DNA from: Terriglobia bacterium
GTDB lineage: Bacteria; Acidobacteriota; Terriglobia; UBA7540
Assembly: GCA_020072905.1 (NCBI GenBank)
Contig: JAIQGB010000263.1
Coordinates: 1-12,172, forward strand
Reading direction: 5' to 3'
DNA length: 12,172 bases
Shown here: one piece after another, positions 6,433 to 12,172 of the stretch
Layout: each line of letters begins with the position of its first letter
Numbering within the stretch: the stretch's first letter is position 1
The notes under the pieces: model-generated
What the model saw: the letters and a program-made list of their open reading frames with translations, nothing else
Database searches by the model: none
Told to the model about the DNA's origin: nothing
Translations under genes and position numbers: made by a program

Positions 6433-6903
6433 CTACCCTTTTTCCTTGCCGGCAGGGACATTCTCCAAAAGCTGCTCTTTGCGATAGACGAGCGCATTCG
6501 TATCGTAGGCTGAGATTTCGAAGCCGTGCCCATGAGTGATGGCGTCGCAGGGGCAGGCTTCAACGCAGTAGCCGCAGAAGATACAGCGGTTGTAGTCGAT
6601 GTTGTACACCTTCGCGTATCGCTCGGAAGCACTGATGCGGTGGTCGCCCGTATTCTCAGCGGCTTCAATGTAAATGCAGTTGGAGGGACACGCCGCGGCG
6701 CACAGGAAGCAGGCCACGCACTTCTCGAGGCCGTTCTCGTCTCGCCGCAGAACGTGCAAGCCGCGATAGCGGTCCTCGAAACTGGGAGGGTCGTGTGGAT
6801 AGTTCTCGGTCACCGTGGGCCGCAGCATCGTTCTGAAAGTAACGGAGAAGCCTTTGGCCAGTGCCGCTGCAGAGTTCGCGATTTCCTTTAAGATGTTCGC
6901 CAT
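6433..6903 (-). CDS. nuoI: NADH-quinone oxidoreductase subunit I (2x[4Fe-4S])
   Basis: A 156-residue protein with an N-terminal amphipathic region (ALAKGFSVTFRTMLRPTVTENYP), then RYRGLHVLRRDENGLEKC leading into two ferredoxin motifs. The first has C62, C65, C68 and C72 (CVACFLCAAACP), the second C107, C110, C113 and C117 (CIFCGYCVEACP). Each C-x2-C-x2-C-x3-CP set binds a 4Fe-4S cluster, the N6a and N6b clusters that pass electrons toward quinone in complex I. Between them, (S)ERYAKVYNIDYNRC and the tail SAYDTNALVYRKEQL are typical of NuoI rather than a free ferredoxin. Length is normal. No other nuo gene flanks it: its neighbours are an exported paralog downstream and a divergent envelope gene upstream. 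It may serve a complex I encoded elsewhere or a dedicated electron-transfer partner. AGGG lies 5 nt before the ATG. Confidence 0.93.
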   Translation of the reverse strand: MANILKEIANSAAALAKGFSVTFRTMLRPTVTENYPHDPPSFEDRYRGLHVLRRDENGLEKCVACFLCAAACPSNCIYIEAAENTGDHRISASERYAKVYNIDYNRCIFCGYCVEACPCDAITHGHGFEISAYDTNALVYRKEQLLENVPAGKEKG

Positions 6904-6919
6904 GCCGCCCTGGTTGGGG

Positions 6920-6949
6920 AGTATAGACGAGCGGCTGTCCCGGGGTCAA
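6920..6949 (-). promoter_or_regulatory. Near-consensus promoter of nuoI
   Basis: On the minus strand TTGACC (6949-6944) and TATACT (6925-6920) are 18 nt apart, each matching five of six consensus bases. The predicted start near 6913 leaves a leader of only about 10 nt, just enough for the AGGG ribosome site. Confidence 0.65.
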
Positions 6950-7043
6950 TCACGGCTTGCTACGGCACCGAAGCGGCTTTGCCGACCGCCCAGTTCGAGC
7001 AACCGAGCGGCGCCGGGCAGAATCAAAACACCCGGGAAGTCGC

Positions 7044-7072
7044 TTGTCAGAGGCGTGGAGGGGGAGTAAATT
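7044..7072 (+). promoter_or_regulatory. Promoter of the TrbI-like envelope gene
   Basis: TTGTCA (7044-7049) and TAAATT (7067-7072) are spaced by exactly 17 nt. The start would be near 7079, with a leader of about 69 nt to the ATG at 7148. It is divergent from and does not overlap the nuoI promoter. Confidence 0.55.
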
Positions 7073-7147
7073 CCTAAGCGGGATGTGGATTCGCAATCTG
7101 CCTCTGCAGTCCTCCAAACCCAACGCCATGCCGCGAAGGAGCAGCCA

Positions 7148-7837
7148 ATGAAACGGCTGCTTTCGCCGTTTTTGGCCGGTCTCATGCTGGGAATCGTTTT
7201 CCCCGTCCTGGTGGTCGCGGCTGAACCGGAGGACACCTTCACCATTCCCGCCGGCACCTCCATCAATGCCCGCCTGACGACTGCGCTGAGTACGCGGACT
7301 AATCAGGAAGGAGATCCCTTCTCGGCACGCATTGTCGACCCGATTATGGACGGGGGCATCGAGGTCGTCCCCGCGGGCAGCATCCTGGAAGGCCGCGTCA
7401 CGTTTGTGAAGGAGCCTGGCCACGTGAAGGGCCCGGCGCAAATGCGCCTGTTGGCCCAGACTATTACCACGCCGGAAGCGAACGCGACGTACTCGATTAT
7501 GGCGGGTTTGCAGGAAGCGGAAGGTGCCGAGGGGGCCAAGGTGAAGGGCGAGGAAGGCACCATCCAAGGCCCCGGCAAGAGCAAGAAAGGGACGGCGGTT
7601 GAAACCGGAGTCGGCGCGGGTGTCGGCGCCGGCGTGGGGGCGATCGCCGCGGGCGGCAAGGGCAGCCTCTACGGCCTCGCCATCGGCGGCATCGCCGGCC
7701 TGATCCACAATATGAGCAAGCGAGGCAAGGACGTCATCCTGCCCCAGGGCACGGACCTGACTTTCATGATCGAGCGCGCGACGACCGCCAGACGAATTCC
7801 CAAACCGGCGGAATCCCCCGCGCCGCCCTCCCCATAG
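7148..7837 (+). CDS. TrbI/VirB10-like envelope protein with glycine zipper
   Basis: The ATG at 7148 has AAGGAG 6 nt upstream and begins a clear signal peptide (MKRLLSPFLAGLMLGIVFPVL, cleavage near AA 24-25); the upstream GTG at 7085 has neither. The 229-residue product has FTIPAGTSINARLTTALSTR (31-50) and VVPAGSILEGRV (73-84), the paired IPAGT/PAGS beta pattern of TrbI/VirB10-like domains, and a late ILPQGTDLTFMI (197-208) closing strand. Between them lies an acidic linker, then a Gly/Ala-rich glycine zipper (about 153-185, GVGAGVGAGVGAIAAGG) that probably packs as a helical hairpin in a membrane. A Pro-rich tail ends it. No other type IV secretion genes are near, so it is probably a stand-alone envelope protein as seen in many Acidobacteriota, not a conjugation component. 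Exact role unknown. Confidence 0.75.
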   Translation: MKRLLSPFLAGLMLGIVFPVLVVAAEPEDTFTIPAGTSINARLTTALSTRTNQEGDPFSARIVDPIMDGGIEVVPAGSILEGRVTFVKEPGHVKGPAQMRLLAQTITTPEANATYSIMAGLQEAEGAEGAKVKGEEGTIQGPGKSKKGTAVETGVGAGVGAGVGAIAAGGKGSLYGLAIGGIAGLIHNMSKRGKDVILPQGTDLTFMIERATTARRIPKPAESPAPPSP

Positions 7838-7869
7838 TCCACGCGGCGGGGCACAAAGTCGTTGTTCTT

Positions 7870-8853
7870 CTATGCCTTTTTTCGAATGTCCGCGATGATT
7901 TGCTTGCCGTGGAACCGGCCGTTCTCGATAAAGATCTCATTGGTTTCGTAGCCGGCGATAATCACCCCAGCCAGATAAATACCGGGCACATTGCTTTCCA
8001 GGGTCTGCGCGTTGCAGACCGGTCGGCAGGTTTCCGGGTCGAGCGTGACGCCCGTGCTTTTGATGAAATCAAAATCGGGGTGGTAGCCGGTCAGGGCAAA
8101 GACAAAATCATTTTCCAATTGCCACGTCTCCCCGGCCTTCGTCTCCACGCGGATCCAGTCCTCCCCAATCTCTCTGACCACGGTTTCGAACAACGCCCGG
8201 ATGGAGCCTTCCTTGATGCGGTTCTCGACGTCGGGCCGCACCCAGTATTTGATGTTGCGGCCGAGCTCGCGTTCGTGATGAATGAGCGTGACCTCCACCC
8301 CGTGGCGGCAAAGGTCGAGCGCCGCGTCTGCGGCGGAGTTGGCCCCTCCGATCACGGCAACTTTCTGCTGAAAGAACGGGTGCGGCGACGTGTAATAATG
8401 CGAAACCTTGGGAAGATTCTCGCCGGGAATTTCCAGCAGATTGGGCAGGTCGTAGTAACCCGTCGCCAGGATAACCTTGCGGGTCTCGTATCCATGGCGC
8501 CGCCCACCATCGCGCTGGGTCAGCACCTGGAAGCGGCCATCGGAGCCGGAAACGGCCATCACGCGCTCGTAGAAATGGATCGGCAGCCGGAAGAACTCCG
8601 CCACGCGCCGGTAGTACTCGAGGGCCTCAGCCCGATTCGGCTTGACGCTGATGCTGGGCATCGGAATGTTCCCGATTTCGAGCAGTTCCCGGCTGGTGAA
8701 GAAAATCATCTCAGTGGGATAGTGGAAGATCGAATTGACGAGGCAGCCCTTTTCGATCACCAGGGCTTTCAAGTTTTCCTTGGCCGCCTCGATCGCGCAG
8801 GCCAGTCCCGTCGGCCCTGCGCCCACCACGACAACCTCCAGTTTCTCGTCCAT
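7870..8853 (-). CDS. YpdA-like FAD/NAD(P)-dependent oxidoreductase
   Basis: A 327-residue two-dinucleotide-binding flavoprotein. VVVVGAGPTG (7-16) binds FAD, VAVIGGANSAADAALDL (165-181) binds NAD(P)H, and ILATGYYDLPN (128-138) plus GIYLAGVIIAG (291-301) complete the FAD domain. It has no CxxC redox pair, which separates it from thioredoxin reductase and fits the YpdA group, the putative bacillithiol disulfide reductases. In S. aureus YpdA the first glycine motif ends GGGPC and that Cys is needed for activity; here the position is T15. Hence the reductase function is plausible but the exact chemistry may differ. GAGGGG precedes the ATG by 2 nt. It lies 98 nt downstream of the DUF4139 gene on the same strand, possibly as one transcript. 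Confidence 0.85.
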   Translation of the reverse strand: MDEKLEVVVVGAGPTGLACAIEAAKENLKALVIEKGCLVNSIFHYPTEMIFFTSRELLEIGNIPMPSISVKPNRAEALEYYRRVAEFFRLPIHFYERVMAVSGSDGRFQVLTQRDGGRRHGYETRKVILATGYYDLPNLLEIPGENLPKVSHYYTSPHPFFQQKVAVIGGANSAADAALDLCRHGVEVTLIHHERELGRNIKYWVRPDVENRIKEGSIRALFETVVREIGEDWIRVETKAGETWQLENDFVFALTGYHPDFDFIKSTGVTLDPETCRPVCNAQTLESNVPGIYLAGVIIAGYETNEIFIENGRFHGKQIIADIRKKA

Positions 8854-8874
8854 TGCCCCTCACTCCGCGAAAAG

Positions 8875-8902
8875 TAGGCAGAAAGCAGTATGCAGTAGGC
8901 AG
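8875..8902 (-). repeat. Heptamer tandem repeat, four units
   Basis: On the minus strand four head-to-tail heptamers read CTGCCTA, CTGCATA, CTGCTTT, CTGCCTA, exactly 28 nt with no gaps. They lie 22 nt upstream of the YpdA-like gene, in its leader or spacer. Short degenerate heptamer arrays of this kind occur between genes in several bacterial lineages. Confidence 0.6.
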
Positions 8903-8916
8903 CGCGTAGTAGACAA
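8887..8916 (-). promoter_or_regulatory. Weak promoter candidate overlapping the heptamer array
   Basis: On the minus strand TTGTCT (8916-8911) and CATACT (8892-8887) are 18 nt apart; the -10 box lies inside the repeat array. It would give the YpdA-like gene a leader of about 27 nt. Confidence 0.25.
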
Positions 8917-8951
8917 GCGAATCGAATGCCCGAGTTAGTTTCGCAGGTTTT

Positions 8952-10454
8952 TCACCACGTGTAGTGGACGGTGTAGTTGATGGTGGCCTCGCCGCCGGGC
9001 GCAATGGTCGGCCGGAACTCGATGGTGCGCGCATCGGTCTTCTTGAATTCCATCGACTTGATCGTAAGGTCCCACTGAATCCAGCGGTACATGTGTTCGA
9101 CGACGCGCACCTGGACGGGTTCTTTCTTGTGGTTGCGCACCTTAATCTCAAAAGTTTCGTCCGCCCAGTGACCGTTCGTATCGAGCCTGAAATTCGTCTG
9201 GCGGCGCTCGCCCACGATATCGAAGGCGTTGCCGGTGTACAGACGCACGGTTTCGTCCTTCGGGGTGTGGTCAATCTGGTCTTCTCCGATGAACTCGTTG
9301 CGCCCGTCCACGTCGCGGCGATAAACCTTCACTTTGCCTTTGGGCAGCGGCATGCCGAGGTGCGATTTCTCCGAGTTCTCAAACTCCAGCATAACCCAAA
9401 CTTTCGGGTTAGAGGCGGTCCCATATTCGGCCTGGGTGCGGATGCTTGAATAGTCCCAGCCGCGGTACTGTGGGTCGATTTTGAAACCGTCGTAAACGTA
9501 GATCCGCTTCGCCGGAACGTTGGACGCACGTACGAATTCCACCTGCTTGATTTCCCGGTCGAGTACGGTGGTGGGGCGCTCCAAATTGTACAAATGATAC
9601 TCCTCAAATGCCCGCTCGGTGACGGCAGGAGCTCTTGCTGCCATCTCTATGGCGTCCGACACAGGGCCTCCTACCGTATAACCCGCCCCAGGCTGTATAC
9701 GCGCAACATCGCCTGCCATGAGTTTGACGCTGGCGTTTTCAAAATCCTTGCCACTCATGTTTTCCAGCGTGACCCAGCCGATGATGTCGAAGCTGTCGCC
9801 TTTTTCGGGGGCAACTGCATTGTAGTTGGCCTCCCAGCGCATCCCCCCGGTGAGGTAGGAGAACTCGACCTCCTGCGTGCCCGCATCTCCGGACCAGAGT
9901 CTCCACAAAAGCGTCGGCTTCAAGAAGGCCTTGGGGTCGAGGGCATCAAAAATCGGCTTACCCGGCAGCCCGAACTGGATCTTGCCCTCCACTTCCACAA
10001 TCGGCTGGCCACCGCCCTCCGGGTTCGCGTACGCCATTTGGCTGTAGGCGTACTGCTGGCCATAACGCTGAAACGCGGAGGAGTGAGGAACGTAGCCGCT
10101 GCGTAAGATCTTGCCTTTAATGATCTTCTTCTCCCCTGTCTGTGGCAGGGTGACCTCAAAGTCCAGCACCTTGCCCTCGGACTTGCGCAGGAGGAGGCCC
10201 TCGCTCAAGGGATCGCTCTCATAGTTCTGTTCCAGAATCTGAATCGCGTCCGGTCGGAGAAGCGCGCGGAGCACAACCGACTCGGGCTCCAGGTGAGCCG
10301 TAATCTCGGCCACACGGACCTCGTTCTCGCCTTTCACCAGCGACAAGGAGCGCACTTCTTTCACGGCGGCGAAATTCTGGTTGTAGACCGTGAGTTGGGT
10401 TTGCGCGCTCCCCCCGGCTGCGGCCAGCAACACAACGATTAGCAGAGACCTCAT
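8952..10454 (-). CDS. DUF4139 domain-containing protein, exported
   Basis: A 500-residue protein with a signal peptide (MRSLLIVVLLAAAGGSAQ) followed by LTVYNQNFAAVKEVRSLSLV, the usual N-terminal strand of DUF4139 proteins. The long beta-rich domain that follows has the family pattern LWRLWSGDAGTQEVEFSYLT, then GGMRWEANYNAVA, then WVTLENMSGKDFENASVKLMAGDV, and a C-terminal part with LPKGKVKVYRRD and EIKVRNHKKEPVQV; it closes with GGEATINYTVHYTW. No catalytic motif is visible. DUF4139 proteins are secreted or periplasmic beta proteins of unknown function. AGGAGG lies 6 nt before the ATG, an ideal ribosome site. It is divergent from the spermidine-synthase-like gene (174-bp gap) and upstream of the YpdA-like gene. 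Confidence 0.9.
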   Translation of the reverse strand: MRSLLIVVLLAAAGGSAQTQLTVYNQNFAAVKEVRSLSLVKGENEVRVAEITAHLEPESVVLRALLRPDAIQILEQNYESDPLSEGLLLRKSEGKVLDFEVTLPQTGEKKIIKGKILRSGYVPHSSAFQRYGQQYAYSQMAYANPEGGGQPIVEVEGKIQFGLPGKPIFDALDPKAFLKPTLLWRLWSGDAGTQEVEFSYLTGGMRWEANYNAVAPEKGDSFDIIGWVTLENMSGKDFENASVKLMAGDVARIQPGAGYTVGGPVSDAIEMAARAPAVTERAFEEYHLYNLERPTTVLDREIKQVEFVRASNVPAKRIYVYDGFKIDPQYRGWDYSSIRTQAEYGTASNPKVWVMLEFENSEKSHLGMPLPKGKVKVYRRDVDGRNEFIGEDQIDHTPKDETVRLYTGNAFDIVGERRQTNFRLDTNGHWADETFEIKVRNHKKEPVQVRVVEHMYRWIQWDLTIKSMEFKKTDARTIEFRPTIAPGGEATINYTVHYTW

Positions 10455-10592
10455 TCTGTCCTCCTGGTCTGAGAATTCCGGCTGGGATGGCGCGCCAATG
10501 ATACGCCTTCACCCCTGGTAGAACGAGCGGGATTGCCTAGCTTGCGTGTTTTTTCCTTTTTCCCGCCCATACGCATCCACGCAGGGGGCTTC

Positions 10593-10601
10593 TGGTAAGA
10601 T
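10593..10601 (+). promoter_or_regulatory. Candidate extended -10 promoter
   Basis: TGGTAAGAT (10593-10601) is a TGn-extended -10 box. No good -35 lies 17 nt upstream, as such promoters allow. The start near 10608 would give a leader of about 21 nt to the ATG at 10629. Confidence 0.35.
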
Positions 10602-10628
10602 GCACGGTTTCCCAGGACGGCGTGCGAA

Positions 10629-12172
10629 ATGCCCCCAGAACCGAGCCCCGACCGAACGCCCGAAACCGTCTTGTACGGCCTCACCATCTTGCTGAGTGCC
10701 TTCCTTTCGTTCCAGGTCCAGCCTCTGATTGCCAAGTTGATTCTGCCTTGGTTTGGCGGCGCCGCGGCAGTCTGGACGACCTGCCTGCTCTTCTTTCAAG
10801 TCGCGCTTCTCCTGGGGTATCTGTATGCCCACGGCCTCATCCGGCACTTTAGTGCGCGCCAGCAGACTCGCATCCACGTCGCCTTGCTCGCGGCAAGCTT
10901 GCTTGCGCTGCCGATTCTCCCCAACGCGGCCTGGAAGTCCGCGGCCGCCGGCGAACCTGTCCTGCGTGTGCTCATCCTCCTCACCATGACAGTGGGAGCA
11001 CCCTACGTCATGCTCGCCTCCACCAGTCCGCTCCTCCAAGCCTGGTACGCGCGGGAGCGGCGCGAGGCCGACCCCTATCGTTTGTACGCCCTTTCGAACG
11101 CCGGCTCGCTTCTCGCCCTGCTGAGTTATCCCGTACTCGTGGAGCCGTTCTTTTCCACCCACGGTCAGGCAATCGACTGGTCGGTCGCCTACGCGCTCGC
11201 CTGTCTGGCCAGCGCAGGCGTCGCACTGCTCCGTCGCCCTCTGGCCCGAATCGACGCGCCGCAAGGAGCCCCAGCCAAAACCCCTTGGGCCGTCCGTTGG
11301 CTCTGGCTGGCACTGCCTGCCTGTGGCACGGCGCTGCTGCTTGCCGTGACGAATCATCTTTCGCAGAACGTTGCGGCAATTCCCCTGCTCTGGGTCGTTC
11401 CCCTCAGCCTATACCTGCTCAGCTTCGTTTTGTGTTTCGAGGGCCGTGGCTGGTATCGCCGGAATTTCTTTCTCCGCCTGCTGGCTGTGGCGCTGGGCGG
11501 CATGGCTTACGCGCTCCAATCCGCTCTGGCAAACCTCAGCCTAATTGTGCTGATTCCACTCTTCTGTTTGGGCCTGTTTGTTGCCTGCATGGTCTGTCAT
11601 GGAGAATTGGCGCGGCTGAAGCCCCATCCCTCCCAACTGACATCCTTCTACCTGATGGTCTCGCTGGGTGGCGCGCTGGGCGGAGTGTTCGTGGGGGTGA
11701 TTGCCCCGCACATCTTTTCCGGCTATTTCGAACTGCCCGTCGCGCTGGGCGCCTGCGCCATCCTGGTGTTGGCGGCGCTCCATCGCGACCCGGAGAGCAC
11801 CTTCTACAGGGCTCGCTGGCGGCCAGCCTGGCTGGCGGTGGTTGGAATTGCCCTTCTGCTGAACCTGGGCTTGATCGTGGCCGTGCATGACCAGATCGGC
11901 GACGCACGCGTGATGGTGCGCAACTTTTACGGAGTGCTGCGGGAAATTGACATCAAGGGTCCTCAACCCTCCACATCTCAGCCCGGGACATCAAACCCAG
12001 CGGCGGCGCAGCTCGCCCGCCGGCAACTCCTCAACGGCACCATCCAGCATGGGCTCGAGTTTCTGACGCCCGACCGCCGGCGCTTGCCGACGGCCTACTA
12101 TGGACCTTACTCGGGCGCAGGTCTCGCCATCCGCGTCGCGGCGGAGCGCGGCCCCTTGCGCGTGGGCGTAAT
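10629..12172 (+). CDS. Membrane-fused spermidine-synthase-like protein, 3'-truncated by the window
   Basis: The frame opens after TAA 10596 and has ATG 10629 as its first start; it stays open to the window end, giving 514 codons. After a short polar N-terminus come LTILLSAFLSFQVQPLIAK and LILPWFGGAAAVWTTCLLFF, the hallmark first helices of the fused membrane/spermidine synthase family. About ten or more hydrophobic segments follow to about residue 425. A soluble part then begins; NGTIQHGLEFL and YYGPYSGAGLAI (about 467-498) are the entry to the spermidine-synthase domain, and the sequence is cut at LRVGVI, the first Rossmann strand. The downstream motifs that decide aminopropyltransferase activity are outside the window. 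Membrane-fused members are mostly uncharacterised and may not make spermidine. The ribosome site is weak (AGGA 11 nt upstream). Confidence 0.88.
   Translation, partial: MPPEPSPDRTPETVLYGLTILLSAFLSFQVQPLIAKLILPWFGGAAAVWTTCLLFFQVALLLGYLYAHGLIRHFSARQQTRIHVALLAASLLALPILPNAAWKSAAAGEPVLRVLILLTMTVGAPYVMLASTSPLLQAWYARERREADPYRLYALSNAGSLLALLSYPVLVEPFFSTHGQAIDWSVAYALACLASAGVALLRRPLARIDAPQGAPAKTPWAVRWLWLALPACGTALLLAVTNHLSQNVAAIPLLWVVPLSLYLLSFVLCFEGRGWYRRNFFLRLLAVALGGMAYALQSALANLSLIVLIPLFCLGLFVACMVCHGELARLKPHPSQLTSFYLMVSLGGALGGVFVGVIAPHIFSGYFELPVALGACAILVLAALHRDPESTFYRARWRPAWLAVVGIALLLNLGLIVAVHDQIGDARVMVRNFYGVLREIDIKGPQPSTSQPGTSNPAAAQLARRQLLNGTIQHGLEFLTPDRRRLPTAYYGPYSGAGLAIRVAAERGPLRVGV

Noticed and set aside
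6433..6903. Free two-cluster ferredoxin
   Set aside because: The N-terminal amphipathic region, the segment between the clusters and the C-terminal tail match NuoI, not a small ferredoxin.
7085..7147. Upstream GTG start for the TrbI-like gene
   Set aside because: It would bury the signal peptide, while ATG 7148 has AAGGAG at ideal spacing.
6950..7708. 252-residue minus-strand ORF
   Set aside because: It overlaps the TrbI-like gene and its promoter on the opposite strand, and its composition is Ala/Arg/Gly-rich with no domain.
7148..7837. Conjugation or type IV secretion component
   Set aside because: Only a TrbI-like beta pattern is present. No ATPase, pilin or other VirB/Trb genes are nearby, and stand-alone versions are common in this type of genome.
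7900..8877. 325-residue plus-strand ORF opposite the YpdA-like gene
   Set aside because: It is the antisense of a gene with clear FAD and NAD(P) motifs. Its protein has no recognisable domain and the length is a product of high GC content.
10509..11357. 282-residue minus-strand ORF
   Set aside because: It lies opposite the membrane-fused spermidine-synthase-like gene, whose helices and motifs are unmistakable. The antisense product is low-complexity Arg/Gly/Glu-rich.
1..12172. CRISPR array, tRNA, rRNA, insertion sequence or phage genes
   Set aside because: I found no regularly spaced repeats, cloverleaf or T-loop pattern, transposase motif or terminal inverted repeats on either strand.

Overview
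This is a GC-rich bacterial chromosome segment with eleven well-supported protein genes, two of them cut by the window edges, and no rRNA, tRNA, CRISPR array or transposase that I can see. The mix suggests an Acidobacteriota genome of the Bryobacter/Solibacter type: Tat-exported aldo/keto-reductase-like proteins, a glycine-zipper TrbI-like envelope protein, a DUF4139 protein, a YpdA-type flavoprotein, and a short CTGCCTA heptamer tandem. That assignment is inference from gene content, not a database match.

Layout. 1-555 (+) is the 3' part of a cation transporter that converges on a membrane-anchored thermonuclease (568-1077, -). About 900 bp of mostly non-coding sequence follows, with one possible 72-codon membrane ORF (1415-1633, -). 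An outer-membrane DUF481 protein (1996-3060, +) converges on a Tat-exported aldo/keto reductase (3146-4012, -), with a symmetric hairpin between them. Upstream on the same minus strand lie two paralogous Tat-signal proteins (4357-5352 and 5527-6387) and a lone nuoI (6433-6903). A divergent promoter region separates nuoI from a TrbI-like envelope protein (7148-7837, +). That gene converges on a YpdA-like flavoprotein (7870-8853, -), which lies downstream of a DUF4139 protein (8952-10454, -). Divergent from DUF4139 is a membrane-fused spermidine-synthase-like protein (10629 to the window end, +).

How the genes may work together. The minus-strand block 6903 to 3146 is the most unusual part. nuoI has a near-consensus promoter and sits 45 bp from the next gene, so those two are probably co-transcribed. 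The gene at 4357-5352 has its own TTGACA promoter behind a hairpin, and the aldo/keto reductase has a weaker promoter candidate. The three Tat proteins look like one superfamily: the reductase keeps the catalytic Asp/Tyr/Lys/His set, the 331-residue paralog keeps the fold signature but not those residues, and the 286-residue paralog in addition lacks a clean 46-residue block that aligns with the catalytic-His strand. This is the best candidate for something undescribed here: a tandem family of exported, apparently catalytically rewired aldo/keto-reductase folds beside an isolated complex I iron-sulfur subunit. Other points of interest are the YpdA homolog with Thr where the Firmicutes enzyme has its active Cys, and a possible protein-coding remnant at 4156-4278.
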